This document shows positions 56,466 to 64,000 of a stretch of 64,000 nucleotides of DNA, piece by piece. Both the position numbers and the translations under genes were made by a program. Source of the stretch: Paenibacillus ottowii (GTDB taxonomy: Bacteria > Bacillota > Bacilli > Paenibacillales > Paenibacillaceae); assembly GCF_006874425.1 (NCBI RefSeq), contig NZ_VIJZ01000009.1:62001-126000 (forward strand), written 5' to 3'. The notes beneath the pieces were generated by a model that saw nothing but the letters and a program-made list of their open reading frames with translations, was not told the origin of the DNA and searched no databases. Numbering within the stretch: the first letter of the stretch is position 1; every line of letters starts with the position of its first letter.

Positions 56466-56494
56466 TTGTATATTTTCTTTTAAGTTCTTAAAAT
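56466..56494 (+). promoter_or_regulatory. Promoter of the CorC-like gene
   Basis: -35 TTGTAT (56466-56471), 17-bp spacer, -10 TAAAAT (56489-56494). Confidence 0.7.
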
Positions 56495-56510
56495 AAGTTC
56501 AAGTGAACTC
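56495..56510. promoter_or_regulatory. Operator B of the DUF1836 regulator (CorC-like gene)
   Basis: AAGTTCAAGTGAACTC has the same AGTTC/GAACT arms as operator A and the same place, directly after the -10. A weaker GGTTTCATATGAACC lies at 56451-56465. Confidence 0.75.
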
Positions 56511-56546
56511 AAAATAGAGTTTCTTAAAAAATTGAACGAAAAAGGG

Positions 56547-57902
56547 ATGAGTGAAAATTATATGGGTATAGGTGTCAGTCTATTTTTGTTTGCGGTGTTG
56601 ATTTTATTTAGTGCTTTCTTCGTGGCTACCGAGTTTGCGATTATTAAAATCCGTTCCAGCCGGGTCGATCAGCTGGTGGTGGAGAACCGTAAAAACGCAC
56701 TGGCGTTACAAAAAGTCGTCAATAATCTGGACGGCTACCTGTCCGCCTGTCAGCTTGGTATTACGATTACAGCGTTAGGACTCGGCTGGCTCGGTGAACC
56801 AACTGTAGTCAAATTGCTGGAGCCTCTCTTTCAACAGCTCAACATCAATGGGGAGTTTTCACATATCCTGGCCTTTATTATTTCATTTGTCATTGTAACT
56901 TACTTGCACGTGGTAATTGGGGAATTGGCTCCCAAAACCTTGGCGATTCGCAAGGCGGAAGCTGTCAGCCTGTTAGCCTCTCCAGCCATCGTGTGGTTTA
57001 ACCGAGTTATGTATCCGTTTATTTGGCTCCTTAACGGCTCGGCCAACCGCCTGGTTCGTCTGTTTGGTCTTCAACCGGCTAGTGAGCATGAAGAAGCGCA
57101 CTCTCAGGAAGAAATTCAGATCATTTTGTCCGAAAGCGTGGAAAGTGGTAAGATCAATAACACCGAATATGGCTACGTAAATCGTATCTTTGCTTTTGAC
57201 GAGACCGTCGCCAAAGAAATTATGGTGCCACGTACAGATATGGTATGCTTGTTTACGAATCGCTCGCTCAAAGAAAACATGCAGACTATTCACGAAGAAC
57301 AGTATACCCGTTTTCCGGTAGCGACAGACAGCAAGGATCAGATCATTGGTATGATTAATACCAAGCAGCTATTCCTTGAGTATGATCGCAATCCCGAGCT
57401 TGATTTTGATAGCCTGATTCAACCGATCTTGACCGTGCCGGAAGTTATTCCCGTCAACACGCTGCTGAAACGTATGCAGAAGGAGCAGGTTCATATTGCT
57501 CTTCTGGTCGATGAGTATGGTGGAACCTCTGGTCTGATTACCATTGAGGACATTTTGGAGGAGATTGTTGGCGAAATCCGAGACGAGTTTGATAAGGATG
57601 AACGGAAGGAAATCGAGAAACTGACGGAGAACAGTTATTTGATGGATGGTAAAGTAATGCTTTCTGATCTGAGTGATCTGACGGGCTTGACATTGGACGA
57701 TGAAGACGTGGATACTGTCGGAGGGTGGGTGTATAGCCGGGTTCCGGAACCAAGACAGGGCAAGGAATTCATAGAAGATGATGTGAAATTTATCATTCGT
57801 GAAATGGGTAAAAATCGTATTCGTCGGGTGGAAATTATCTTGCACCACAAATCCCCGATCTCGGACATGAATACGGAATCGGACACTTCTTCCCAGGAGT
57901 GA
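56547..57902 (+). CDS. CNNM/CorC-type transporter (hemolysin family)
   Basis: 451 residues. N-terminal DUF21/CNNM membrane domain with FFVATEFAIIKIRSSRVD and QLGITITALGLGWLGEP; CBS-domain pair with EIMVPRTDMVCL near 210 and HIALLVDEYGGTSGLITIEDILEEIVGEI near 310; C-terminal CorC_HlyC domain with GGWVYSRVP. Related proteins (MpfA/CNNM) export Mg2+ or Co2+. The start is uncertain: the ATG at 56547 has AAAGGG directly against it, with a TTG at 56532 and an ATG at 56562 as alternatives. Confidence 0.9.
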   Translation: MSENYMGIGVSLFLFAVLILFSAFFVATEFAIIKIRSSRVDQLVVENRKNALALQKVVNNLDGYLSACQLGITITALGLGWLGEPTVVKLLEPLFQQLNINGEFSHILAFIISFVIVTYLHVVIGELAPKTLAIRKAEAVSLLASPAIVWFNRVMYPFIWLLNGSANRLVRLFGLQPASEHEEAHSQEEIQIILSESVESGKINNTEYGYVNRIFAFDETVAKEIMVPRTDMVCLFTNRSLKENMQTIHEEQYTRFPVATDSKDQIIGMINTKQLFLEYDRNPELDFDSLIQPILTVPEVIPVNTLLKRMQKEQVHIALLVDEYGGTSGLITIEDILEEIVGEIRDEFDKDERKEIEKLTENSYLMDGKVMLSDLSDLTGLTLDDEDVDTVGGWVYSRVPEPRQGKEFIEDDVKFIIREMGKNRIRRVEIILHHKSPISDMNTESDTSSQE

Positions 57903-57973
57903 ACCTTTGTAACCACAGCGACCAGCTTTTGGACTTGACACTTGCGTTCACTCCTACTGAAATGACATATTTT

Positions 57974-58001
57974 AGGGCAAACGACTCAAGTTGTTTGCCC
58001 T
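57974..58001. promoter_or_regulatory. Hairpin between the CorC-like gene and uppP
   Basis: AGGGCAAAC and GTTTGCCCT pair perfectly, with inner ACT/AGT. No T-run follows, so it is not a clear terminator. A TTGACA at 57935-57940 upstream may be the -35 of a uppP promoter, but the -10 is weak. Confidence 0.45.
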
Positions 58002-58028
58002 ACATGCGTGTAAGGAGGAGCTAGTAAA

Positions 58029-58826
58029 TTGGATATTTTATCATCTATTATTATGGGAATTATTGAAGGGCTGACAGAATTTTTGCCGGTCTCTTCGACG
58101 GGTCACATGATCCTCACGGCCGATCTTCTAGGATTGAACACAGAGAATGATACGGTCAAAACTTTTGAGGTTATCGTACAATTAGGTGCTGTACTGGCGG
58201 TGGTTGTTTTATACTGGCGCAGATTCCTCAGCCTGTTTGATTTCAGACGCAAAGTCTCAAGCCAACCGCGTCTAAACCTGCTGCACATTATTTTAGCCAT
58301 GATCCCAGCGGGTTTAATTGGCGTACTGTTCCGTGATGTGATTAAGCAATACCTGTTTGGTCCTGAAACGGTTTTGTACAGTTTGGTCATCGGGGGCTTG
58401 CTCATGATCGCGGCTGAAAAATTCCATCCGCCTATTAGATCACATACATTGGATGAGATCACGTACAAACAAGCATTTACCATCGGTGTGTTCCAAGTCC
58501 TAGCTCTGTGGCCAGGCTTCTCCCGTTCAGGCTCAACTATGTCTGGGGGCCTATTCGCACGTGTCAGTCATACGGCAGCCGCAGAATTTACATTTCTCGT
58601 CTCCGTTCCGGTCATGCTGGGTGCATCAGGTATTGATATGATTAAAAGTATGGATCATCTGTCTATGAGTGACTTCCCAGTGTTCGCTGCCGGCTTTATT
58701 ACCGCCTTTATCGTCGGAATGCTGGCGATCAAAACGTTCCTCGGTCTGCTCAAACGTTTGAGCTTGACTTCGTTTGCCATCTATCGCTTCGTGCTGGCAG
58801 CTGTGTTCTTTTTCATTATTTTGTAA
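58029..58826 (+). CDS. uppP: Undecaprenyl-diphosphate phosphatase
   Basis: 265 residues from a TTG at 58029 with AAGGAGGAGC nine bases before it. The family motifs [14 protein letters not shown] at residues 14-27 and [13 protein letters not shown] near 160 are intact, with eight helices. It dephosphorylates undecaprenyl diphosphate to recycle the carrier for cell-wall synthesis and can give bacitracin tolerance (BacA). Confidence 0.97.
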   Translation: MDILSSIIMGIIEGLTEFLPVSSTGHMILTADLLGLNTENDTVKTFEVIVQLGAVLAVVVLYWRRFLSLFDFRRKVSSQPRLNLLHIILAMIPAGLIGVLFRDVIKQYLFGPETVLYSLVIGGLLMIAAEKFHPPIRSHTLDEITYKQAFTIGVFQVLALWPGFSRSGSTMSGGLFARVSHTAAAEFTFLVSVPVMLGASGIDMIKSMDHLSMSDFPVFAAGFITAFIVGMLAIKTFLGLLKRLSLTSFAIYRFVLAAVFFFIIL

Positions 58827-58850
58827 GCTATCATTTGTTATTTCATAACC

Positions 58851-58901
58851 AAAAAGGGATATCCGCATGGCATGAATCACTGCCCACGGGTATCCCTTTT
58901 T
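58851..58901. terminator. Terminator after uppP
   Basis: AAAAAGGGATA (58851-58861) pairs with TATCCCTTTTT (58891-58901), with T-runs on both strands. Confidence 0.85.
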
Positions 58902-58970
58902 CGATTACACTGAAATCATATTTTATTGAAATGATCCCTATCATCCCATCGTTGTAACCCTGCGTGCTGA

Positions 58971-59297
58971 TTATTGTTTGGATTCCAACGTGGTCAAATA
59001 TTCCGAAACTTGAGCTGGCGTTTTGGCATATTTGCTGTGCAAATGAGCAATTTTCTCGCCATTACGGAACACGAGCAGACTCGGAATGCCACGTACTTGA
59101 TTTTCTTCGGCAATCGGCTGGAACTTCTCGGCATCCAGCGCAAAGAAACGCTTATCTGCGTTTTCCTGTATAATGCCATCCATAAATTTATCCAGTGTCT
59201 TGCAATCTGGACACCAGGTTGTATCAAATTTTACAACGGTCAAGCCGTCACTATTAATCAAATCCTGATATTGCTGTTCAGATTCGATGCGTTCCAT
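58971..59297 (-). CDS. Thioredoxin-like protein
   Basis: 108 residues with a WCPDC active site at 28-32 in place of the usual WCGPC, and the cis-Pro loop VRGIPSLLVFRNG. Single thioredoxin fold, no signal peptide, so cytoplasmic. The CPDC motif is that of YtpP/TrxLA-like thioredoxins in Bacillaceae. GGAGGGACC precedes the ATG. Single-gene unit. Confidence 0.92.
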   Translation of the reverse strand: MERIESEQQYQDLINSDGLTVVKFDTTWCPDCKTLDKFMDGIIQENADKRFFALDAEKFQPIAEENQVRGIPSLLVFRNGEKIAHLHSKYAKTPAQVSEYLTTLESKQ

Positions 59298-59495
59298 TTA
59301 TTGGTCCCTCCTAGAGTAAAATTATGAACATCTCCATTCCAAATGATGGTACAAAAAATGGAGTTCATTCTTATATTGTAATGTTTCTTTTATATATTGC
59401 AACTATAGTGAGTACACGTTTAACAGATTTTCCGTTCTAAAGGTAAAGATAACGCGGGGAGAACCAATCGCCCCATCTGTCTGTTAATATTCGGA

Positions 59496-60407
59496 TCAGC
59501 GGTATTGCGCATCATAACGATTGGCTCGGCTGATTTGCTGTAGCGCCTCTCGCTCATGCTCAGTTAACGGTGCAATATCTGCTGCAGAAATATTATGCTC
59601 CAATTGTCCCAAAGAGCTTGCACCCGGGATCACAGCCGCGACAGCCGGATGAGACAGGCTATAGCGGATCGCTGTCTGCTCCATACTACGGTCCGATCCT
59701 GCAAATGCCTTTAATTGTTTACGCACGTCCAGCAGCTCCGCTTCTTTATAGTCCAGGTATCCCTTGGCCGCCTTTTCTTCTCCATTGTCGGCCAATACAC
59801 CGCTCGCCACGGGTCCACGTGCAATCACGCTAATCCCCCGCTCCTGAAGTAAAGACAATACTTCTTCCTCTGCACGCCGATCCAGCAAACTATACTGATT
59901 CATAACACTAATGATATTCGAGCGTTCCACATATTCACGGATGACATGCGGGCGAATGGAGGAAATGCCATAGTAACGGATAACGCCCTCCTGCTGCAGT
60001 TGTTCGAAAGCCTCAATGGTTTCATCTATCGGATCGTTAATTGTCCCTCCGTGCAACTGATACAGGTCGATATAGTCCGTTCCCAGGCGGCGCATACTTT
60101 CTTTAACAGCTGACAAGATATATTTCTTGGACGGGTCCCATTCCCAGCCTTCCTGCCCCGGTATACGCCGATTGCCAACCTTGGTCGCCAGGATAACATC
60201 CTGCCGCCGTCCACGGATTGCTGCTCCCACAATTTCTTCATTGCGTCCATGCTGGTACAAATCAGCCGTATCCAACAGATTTACGCCTTTATCCAACGCT
60301 TCATGAATCAAGTAAACGGCTTGCTGCTCCTCCGTACCGACCGACATACATCCCAGGCCAATCTCACCTACCAGCAAATCCGAAGCTCCCAGGCGGTTTT
60401 TTTTCAT
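59496..60407 (-). CDS. Aldo/keto reductase
   Basis: 303 residues with the AKR tetrad: Asp in LLDTADLYQHG near 47, Tyr at 52, Lys in ATKVGN near 76, His in YQLHGG near 119. The N-terminus LGASDLLVGEIGLGCMS and the PGASSLGQLEHNISAA near the end are typical of the YghZ/IolS group. It reduces carbonyls with NADPH; substrate unknown. GGGGAGACAACC precedes the start. Confidence 0.93.
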   Translation of the reverse strand: MKKNRLGASDLLVGEIGLGCMSVGTEEQQAVYLIHEALDKGVNLLDTADLYQHGRNEEIVGAAIRGRRQDVILATKVGNRRIPGQEGWEWDPSKKYILSAVKESMRRLGTDYIDLYQLHGGTINDPIDETIEAFEQLQQEGVIRYYGISSIRPHVIREYVERSNIISVMNQYSLLDRRAEEEVLSLLQERGISVIARGPVASGVLADNGEEKAAKGYLDYKEAELLDVRKQLKAFAGSDRSMEQTAIRYSLSHPAVAAVIPGASSLGQLEHNISAADIAPLTEHEREALQQISRANRYDAQYR

Positions 60408-60488
60408 GGTTGTCTCCCCTCACTTCCATAACGTATAACTTAAAATTTTTAACATTTCTCTATTATACGAAAAATACGTACAAAAAAA

Positions 60489-60538
60489 ACAACCCCAAAG
60501 ACATAGAGACTCTACGCTCTCCAATTCTTTGAAGTTGT
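60489..60538 (-). terminator. Terminator after the siderophore operon
   Basis: ACAACCCCAAAGA (60489-60501) pairs with TCTTTGAAGTTGT (60526-60538), two wobbles, with T8 following on the minus strand. Confidence 0.8.
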
Positions 60539-60565
60539 CGTATGAAATTCGTATTCCCTTTTATG

Positions 60566-61309
60566 CTATCCGAACAGCCACTGTATGGCCTGAGGAAACT
60601 GACGCTGAAAACAATCCACCCGATGCACCGCATCTTGATCCAGCTCAAGCAGCACATCTTGGGTATCCAATCCCTGTGTCAGCAGCACCTCGTGTGCCTG
60701 AAGGGTCAACGGAACCATGTCTTTTTGCACATTCGTCTTCCCTTCGCCTTCACGGGTCCCGACAGAGATATATACACGATGTGTCCCAGCCATTACAGTG
60801 GCAAATGATGCGGATTGCATATAATCGATCATACCCGGAAACCAATACGAGCCCGAGATCGAACCAATGCGTCCAAATATATGCGTATACTGGAAGGCTG
60901 CATACATGGAAATCAGTCCGCCCAACGATGCGCCGATCATCCCGGTATGCTCCAGCCCAGTTTGCACTGGATATTTTGCCTCGACGTATGGCATTACTTT
61001 TGTGACCACAAACGCCAGATATGCATCTCCACCACCGCCAAAGGCAGGTCTCCCCTCTACTAAAGCAGCTGCCTTCCAAGGCGTATAATCATCCAGTCGA
61101 TTTACAGGCTGAATGCCCACCAGCACGACACGGGGTAGCTCTCCCGTAGAAAAACCTCGTTCCAGCTCATCCAACCCGCTTAGAAATAAAGAGCTGCCAT
61201 CCTGCACATACAGTACAGGATACAGCTCATTATGATTTACGGAAACGGGAGGTGTATAGACGTGCACAAGATACCCATCTAATGAAATTTCATCTACATG
61301 ACCTTTCAT
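60566..61309 (-). CDS. Siderophore esterase-like alpha/beta hydrolase
   Basis: 247 residues. The enterochelin-esterase family (PF00756) pattern YPVLYVQDGSSLF near 29, VVLVGI, catalytic Ser in GMIGASLGGLISMYAA near 126, and His in AVHRVDCFQRQFPQAI near 228. Lying 33 bp downstream of an ABC siderophore receptor in the same direction, it likely hydrolyses the imported ferric siderophore (BesA-like) to release iron. No signal peptide, so cytoplasmic. Confidence 0.87.
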   Translation of the reverse strand: MKGHVDEISLDGYLVHVYTPPVSVNHNELYPVLYVQDGSSLFLSGLDELERGFSTGELPRVVLVGIQPVNRLDDYTPWKAAALVEGRPAFGGGGDAYLAFVVTKVMPYVEAKYPVQTGLEHTGMIGASLGGLISMYAAFQYTHIFGRIGSISGSYWFPGMIDYMQSASFATVMAGTHRVYISVGTREGEGKTNVQKDMVPLTLQAHEVLLTQGLDTQDVLLELDQDAVHRVDCFQRQFPQAIQWLFG

Positions 61310-61342
61310 CCTACGCAGTCCTCCATGATGTGAATGTAGGCA

Positions 61343-62323
61343 TTACAGTGCAGCATCTATTTCCTTGATCATTTCAGACACGGATTCCAGACCATTACCT
61401 GACAGGTACCAGTAGTTAGGATCAAGGTATACAATATGACCATTTTTATATGCATTGGTTTTCTTCACTAGTTCATTCTCCATGGTTTGTTTACCTGTAA
61501 CCTGTTCCTTGCCTTCCTCGACCACCACAGCCCCACGGTCAACGACAAAAATATAATCCGGATTTTTTTGCTGTACATATTCAAAAGAAACCTTTTGTCC
61601 ATGCGTGGACACTTTAATGTCAGGATCTACAGGAGTTACGCCAAAAGCATCATGAATGATACCGAAGCGGGATTGTGAGCCATATGCGCTCAAGCTTCCT
61701 TCGTTCGTCAGTACGATCAAGCCTTTAGCCTTGCTCGCTACAGCCTTGTCATGCACAGCCTTGATGGAGCTATCAATCGCAGCTAGTTCCTGTTTGGCAG
61801 CATCCTCTTTGTTGAAGATTTGCCCCAACGTTTCCACGTTCTTTTTAAAGGAATTCATGTAATCCTTGGTGTCTACAGCCATCGAAATAGTAGGTGCAAT
61901 TTTGCTCAACTCTTTATAGGCATCCGCTTGTCTGCCACCGATGATGATCAGTTCAGGAGAGAGATCACTGATTTTCTCATAATCCGGTTCAAACAGCGTA
62001 CCTGCACTTGCATATTTGGAATCTTTATATTTGCTCAAATATGTAGGAAGATCCTGCTGCGCTACCGCCGCAACGTCTACGCCCAGCTTGTCCAACGTAT
62101 CCAGTGAACCAAAATCAAATACAACAACATTTTTTGGGTTAACTTTGACTTGAACCGGGTTTTCATCGAGTGCATGTTTGACCGAGATGGTTTTGGATTC
62201 AGTGGTAGCAGTCGAGGAGTCCTCACCTGTCGCTTCCGGTGTTGCCGGAGTCGCTTTGCCACACGCCGACACGATCAGCACCAGTGCAAGCATCAATGTT
62301 AAAAACATCATATTTTTCTTCAT
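61343..62323 (-). CDS. Ferric siderophore-binding lipoprotein (YclQ/FpuA-like)
   Basis: 326 residues. Signal peptide with lipobox LIVSAC-G at about residue 21. Two-lobed Fe-siderophore receptor: VVVFDFGSLDTLDKLGV near 66, LSPELIIIGGRQADAYKEL near 122, and the ending VYLDPNYWYLSGNGLESVSEMI. The nearest named relatives are the petrobactin/catecholate receptors YclQ and FpuA. It feeds the YclO/P-like permease and ATPase. Confidence 0.9.
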   Translation of the reverse strand: MKKNMMFLTLMLALVLIVSACGKATPATPEATGEDSSTATTESKTISVKHALDENPVQVKVNPKNVVVFDFGSLDTLDKLGVDVAAVAQQDLPTYLSKYKDSKYASAGTLFEPDYEKISDLSPELIIIGGRQADAYKELSKIAPTISMAVDTKDYMNSFKKNVETLGQIFNKEDAAKQELAAIDSSIKAVHDKAVASKAKGLIVLTNEGSLSAYGSQSRFGIIHDAFGVTPVDPDIKVSTHGQKVSFEYVQQKNPDYIFVVDRGAVVVEEGKEQVTGKQTMENELVKKTNAYKNGHIVYLDPNYWYLSGNGLESVSEMIKEIDAAL

Positions 62324-62335
62324 TCTACATTCCCC

Positions 62336-63094
62336 CTAAGTGAAATACACACAAATTTTATGATCACCGATCTGTTGAATCGGAATATCCATATCGTACA
62401 ATTCCTTTAATACCTGGCTATCGATCATCTCGTCAGCCGTTCCTTGTTTCAGCAATCTGCCATCCTTCATCCCCACAATATAGTCTGAATAGCAGGAAGC
62501 AAAGTTAATGTCGTGAAGCACCACCAGAATCGTTTTGCCCAAATCATCCACTAAATTGCGCAGTGTCTTCATAATCTGAACCGAATGCTTCATATCCAAA
62601 TTGTTCAGCGGCTCATCCAGCAGGATATATTCCGTGTCCTGTGCCAGAATCATTGCAATAAAAGCCCGTTGCCGCTGTCCCCCACTAAGCAAATCAATAT
62701 GCTTGTCTTTCATATCCTCCAGCCCCATGTAGGCCATAGACTGCTCCACCATTTTGCGATCCTCACTGTTCAATCTGCCCTTGGAATACGGAAAACGGCC
62801 GAAGCTAACTAGTTCCTTCACGGTTAAGCGGATGTTGATATCATTGGTCTGTTTTAAAATGGATATCTTCCGGGCCAGCTCCTCACTTTTGGTCAGGCTC
62901 ACGGCCTGCCCGTCAATGAGGATTTCTCCCTCATCACTGTCTGTCAGGCGACTGATCATGGACAACAAGGTGCTCTTTCCGGCGCCGTTAGGTCCAATAA
63001 AGGAGGTAATGGTGCCTTTAGGTACAGTGACGGATACTTGGTCCACCACATTTTTATTCCCGTAGCGTTTGGATACGTTTTTGACTTCTACCAT
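62336..63094 (-). CDS. Ferric siderophore ABC ATPase (YclP-like)
   Basis: 252 residues: Walker A GPNGAGKST near residue 34, signature LSGGQRQRAFIA near 136, Walker B YILLDEPLNNLD near 158, switch VVLHDIN. This is the FecE/YclP subfamily. It powers uptake through the FecCD permease whose gene it overlaps by seven bases. Confidence 0.93.
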   Translation of the reverse strand: MVEVKNVSKRYGNKNVVDQVSVTVPKGTITSFIGPNGAGKSTLLSMISRLTDSDEGEILIDGQAVSLTKSEELARKISILKQTNDINIRLTVKELVSFGRFPYSKGRLNSEDRKMVEQSMAYMGLEDMKDKHIDLLSGGQRQRAFIAMILAQDTEYILLDEPLNNLDMKHSVQIMKTLRNLVDDLGKTILVVLHDINFASCYSDYIVGMKDGRLLKQGTADEMIDSQVLKELYDMDIPIQQIGDHKICVYFT

Positions 63095-63999
63095 GATTTA
63101 TTCTCCCGCAGCAAAAGATACAGGAAGTACACCCCCCCGATAAAGTTAATAATGACGCTGACGATTGTCGATAAGTCGAATACTCTCTCTGCCAGCAGTT
63201 GGCATCCTGCCAACGCAATCACACTAATACAGATGGAGGCCGGAATAATATAACGGTGCTGGTAGGTCTTCATCACCTGATAAGCCACATTGGCCACAAT
63301 TAATCCGAGAAATGTGATCGGCCCGACAAGTGCCGTAGATATGGAGATGAGAATCGCTACAATGATCAGCAATCTTTTGATGATATAACTGTAAGGAAGC
63401 CCTAAATTAATGGCATGCTCCCGTCCAAGCGACAGCACGTCCAGGTATTTAATGAATCTCCACGCATAAGCAAATACGAGCACGAGCACGAATACAGAAA
63501 GCCACAATAGCTCGGTGTTTACATTACTAAAGCTGGCAAAGCTCTTGTCCTGAATTTTCGCAAATTCGTTCGGATCAATCAGTACCTCCATAAAGGTAGA
63601 CAGGCTGTTAAACAGTGTCCCAAACACCAGACCAATCAGCAAAAGCACATAAATTCCACGCCCATCCTTGCGGAAAATTAACTTGTATAGCAATCCCGCG
63701 AATAGCACCATCATCCCCACGGACAGCAAAAAGTTTAATTCTTTGCTGGTCGAAATCAACGGGACGGAACCAAATGCAAAAATAATCGTCGTCTGAATCA
63801 GCATATACAGTGAATCCAGTCCGATAATACCCGGAGTCAAAATCTTATTATTCGTAACCGTCTGGAAAATAACGGTCGCAAAAGCAATGGAGCCACCTGT
63901 CAGAATGAAAGCTGCGACCTTTTTCAATCGTCGCGGCAACGCGTAATGCCAGGTGTGCGGAAGATCGATAAACACAAAAGCAGCAATCAACACAAGCGC
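63088..63999 (-). CDS. FecCD-type siderophore permease (YclO-like), partial
   Basis: At least 304 residues, open to the right edge of the window, so the N-terminus is missing; the GTG at 63993 is internal. About nine hydrophobic helices of the BtuC/FecCD type, with LPRRLKKVAAFILTGGSIAFATVIFQTVTNNKILTPGIIGLDSLY near the start and LVGPITFLGLIVANVAYQVMKTYQHRYIIP near residue 235. A partner permease (YclN-like) and a Fur-controlled promoter probably lie outside. Confidence 0.9.
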   Translation of the reverse strand, partial: ALVLIAAFVFIDLPHTWHYALPRRLKKVAAFILTGGSIAFATVIFQTVTNNKILTPGIIGLDSLYMLIQTTIIFAFGSVPLISTSKELNFLLSVGMMVLFAGLLYKLIFRKDGRGIYVLLLIGLVFGTLFNSLSTFMEVLIDPNEFAKIQDKSFASFSNVNTELLWLSVFVLVLVFAYAWRFIKYLDVLSLGREHAINLGLPYSYIIKRLLIIVAILISISTALVGPITFLGLIVANVAYQVMKTYQHRYIIPASICISVIALAGCQLLAERVFDLSTIVSVIINFIGGVYFLYLLLRENKSW

Positions 64000-64000
64000 G

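Noticed and set aside
57974..58001. Hairpin considered as terminator of the CorC-like gene
   Set aside because: No T-run on either side; kept only as an unexplained hairpin.

Overview
The window is about 64 kb of a Gram-positive chromosome that most resembles the Paenibacillus polymyxa group. Reasons: strong AGGAGG-type ribosome binding sites with some TTG/GTG starts, moderate GC, a ROK-type XylR divergent from xylAB, an Lpl/Yes-type sugar ABC system, menaquinol oxidases of both aa3 and bd type, and no outer-membrane genes. The assignment rests on gene content and protein look-alikes recalled from memory, not on a search. I see no rRNA, tRNA, CRISPR array, phage or intact insertion sequence.

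Layout. 0-3 kb: end of an amino acid permease, an MFS transporter, a secreted transglutaminase-like protein. 3.1-5.7 kb: feoA-feoB-FeoB-associated Cys-rich protein behind a Fur-like box. 5.8-8.15 kb: an AT-rich island with a two-gene ABC exporter and, on the opposite strand, the decayed C-terminal end of a class II lanthipeptide synthetase (lanM). 8.2-12.5 kb: xylAB and divergent xylR with a readable promoter/operator/cre region. 12.5-18.2 kb: glutaredoxin-trxB, a ZIP transporter, a flavodoxin-like protein and an EmrAB-like efflux pair. 18.3-25.4 kb: a metal block with a P1B-type ATPase behind Fur-like boxes (PfeT-like), a strange protein that is a catalytically dead relative of pyruvate phosphate dikinase, and a CadA-type ATPase with a 29-His loop plus its ArsR/CadC-type regulator and operator. 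25.4-31.3 kb: an Old Yellow Enzyme with a Fur-like box over its -10, and the qoxABCD quinol oxidase. 31.5-39.2 kb: a carbohydrate operon (lplB-lplC-lipoprotein-GH95-GH1). 39.2-46.1 kb: a 154-bp hairpin element, a cupredoxin and cydABDC with a Rex-like site. 46.5-50 kb: a YesMN-type two-component pair. 50-55.3 kb: peptide deformylase and a four-gene surface-polysaccharide cluster. 55.5-58.8 kb: a DUF1836 regulator divergent from a CorC/CNNM transporter, each promoter carrying the same palindrome just after its -10, then uppP. 59-64 kb: a thioredoxin, an aldo/keto reductase and a YclOPQ-like ferric siderophore importer followed by an esterase.

The strongest themes are iron and metal homeostasis (feo, P-type ATPases, CadC, ZIP, siderophore uptake) and respiratory branching (qox, cyd). 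The observations I rate most worth following are the PPDK-derived pseudoenzyme and its 20-bp palindrome, the DUF1836 divergent regulatory unit, the lanM relic beside an orphan ABC exporter, and the 154-bp hairpin element.
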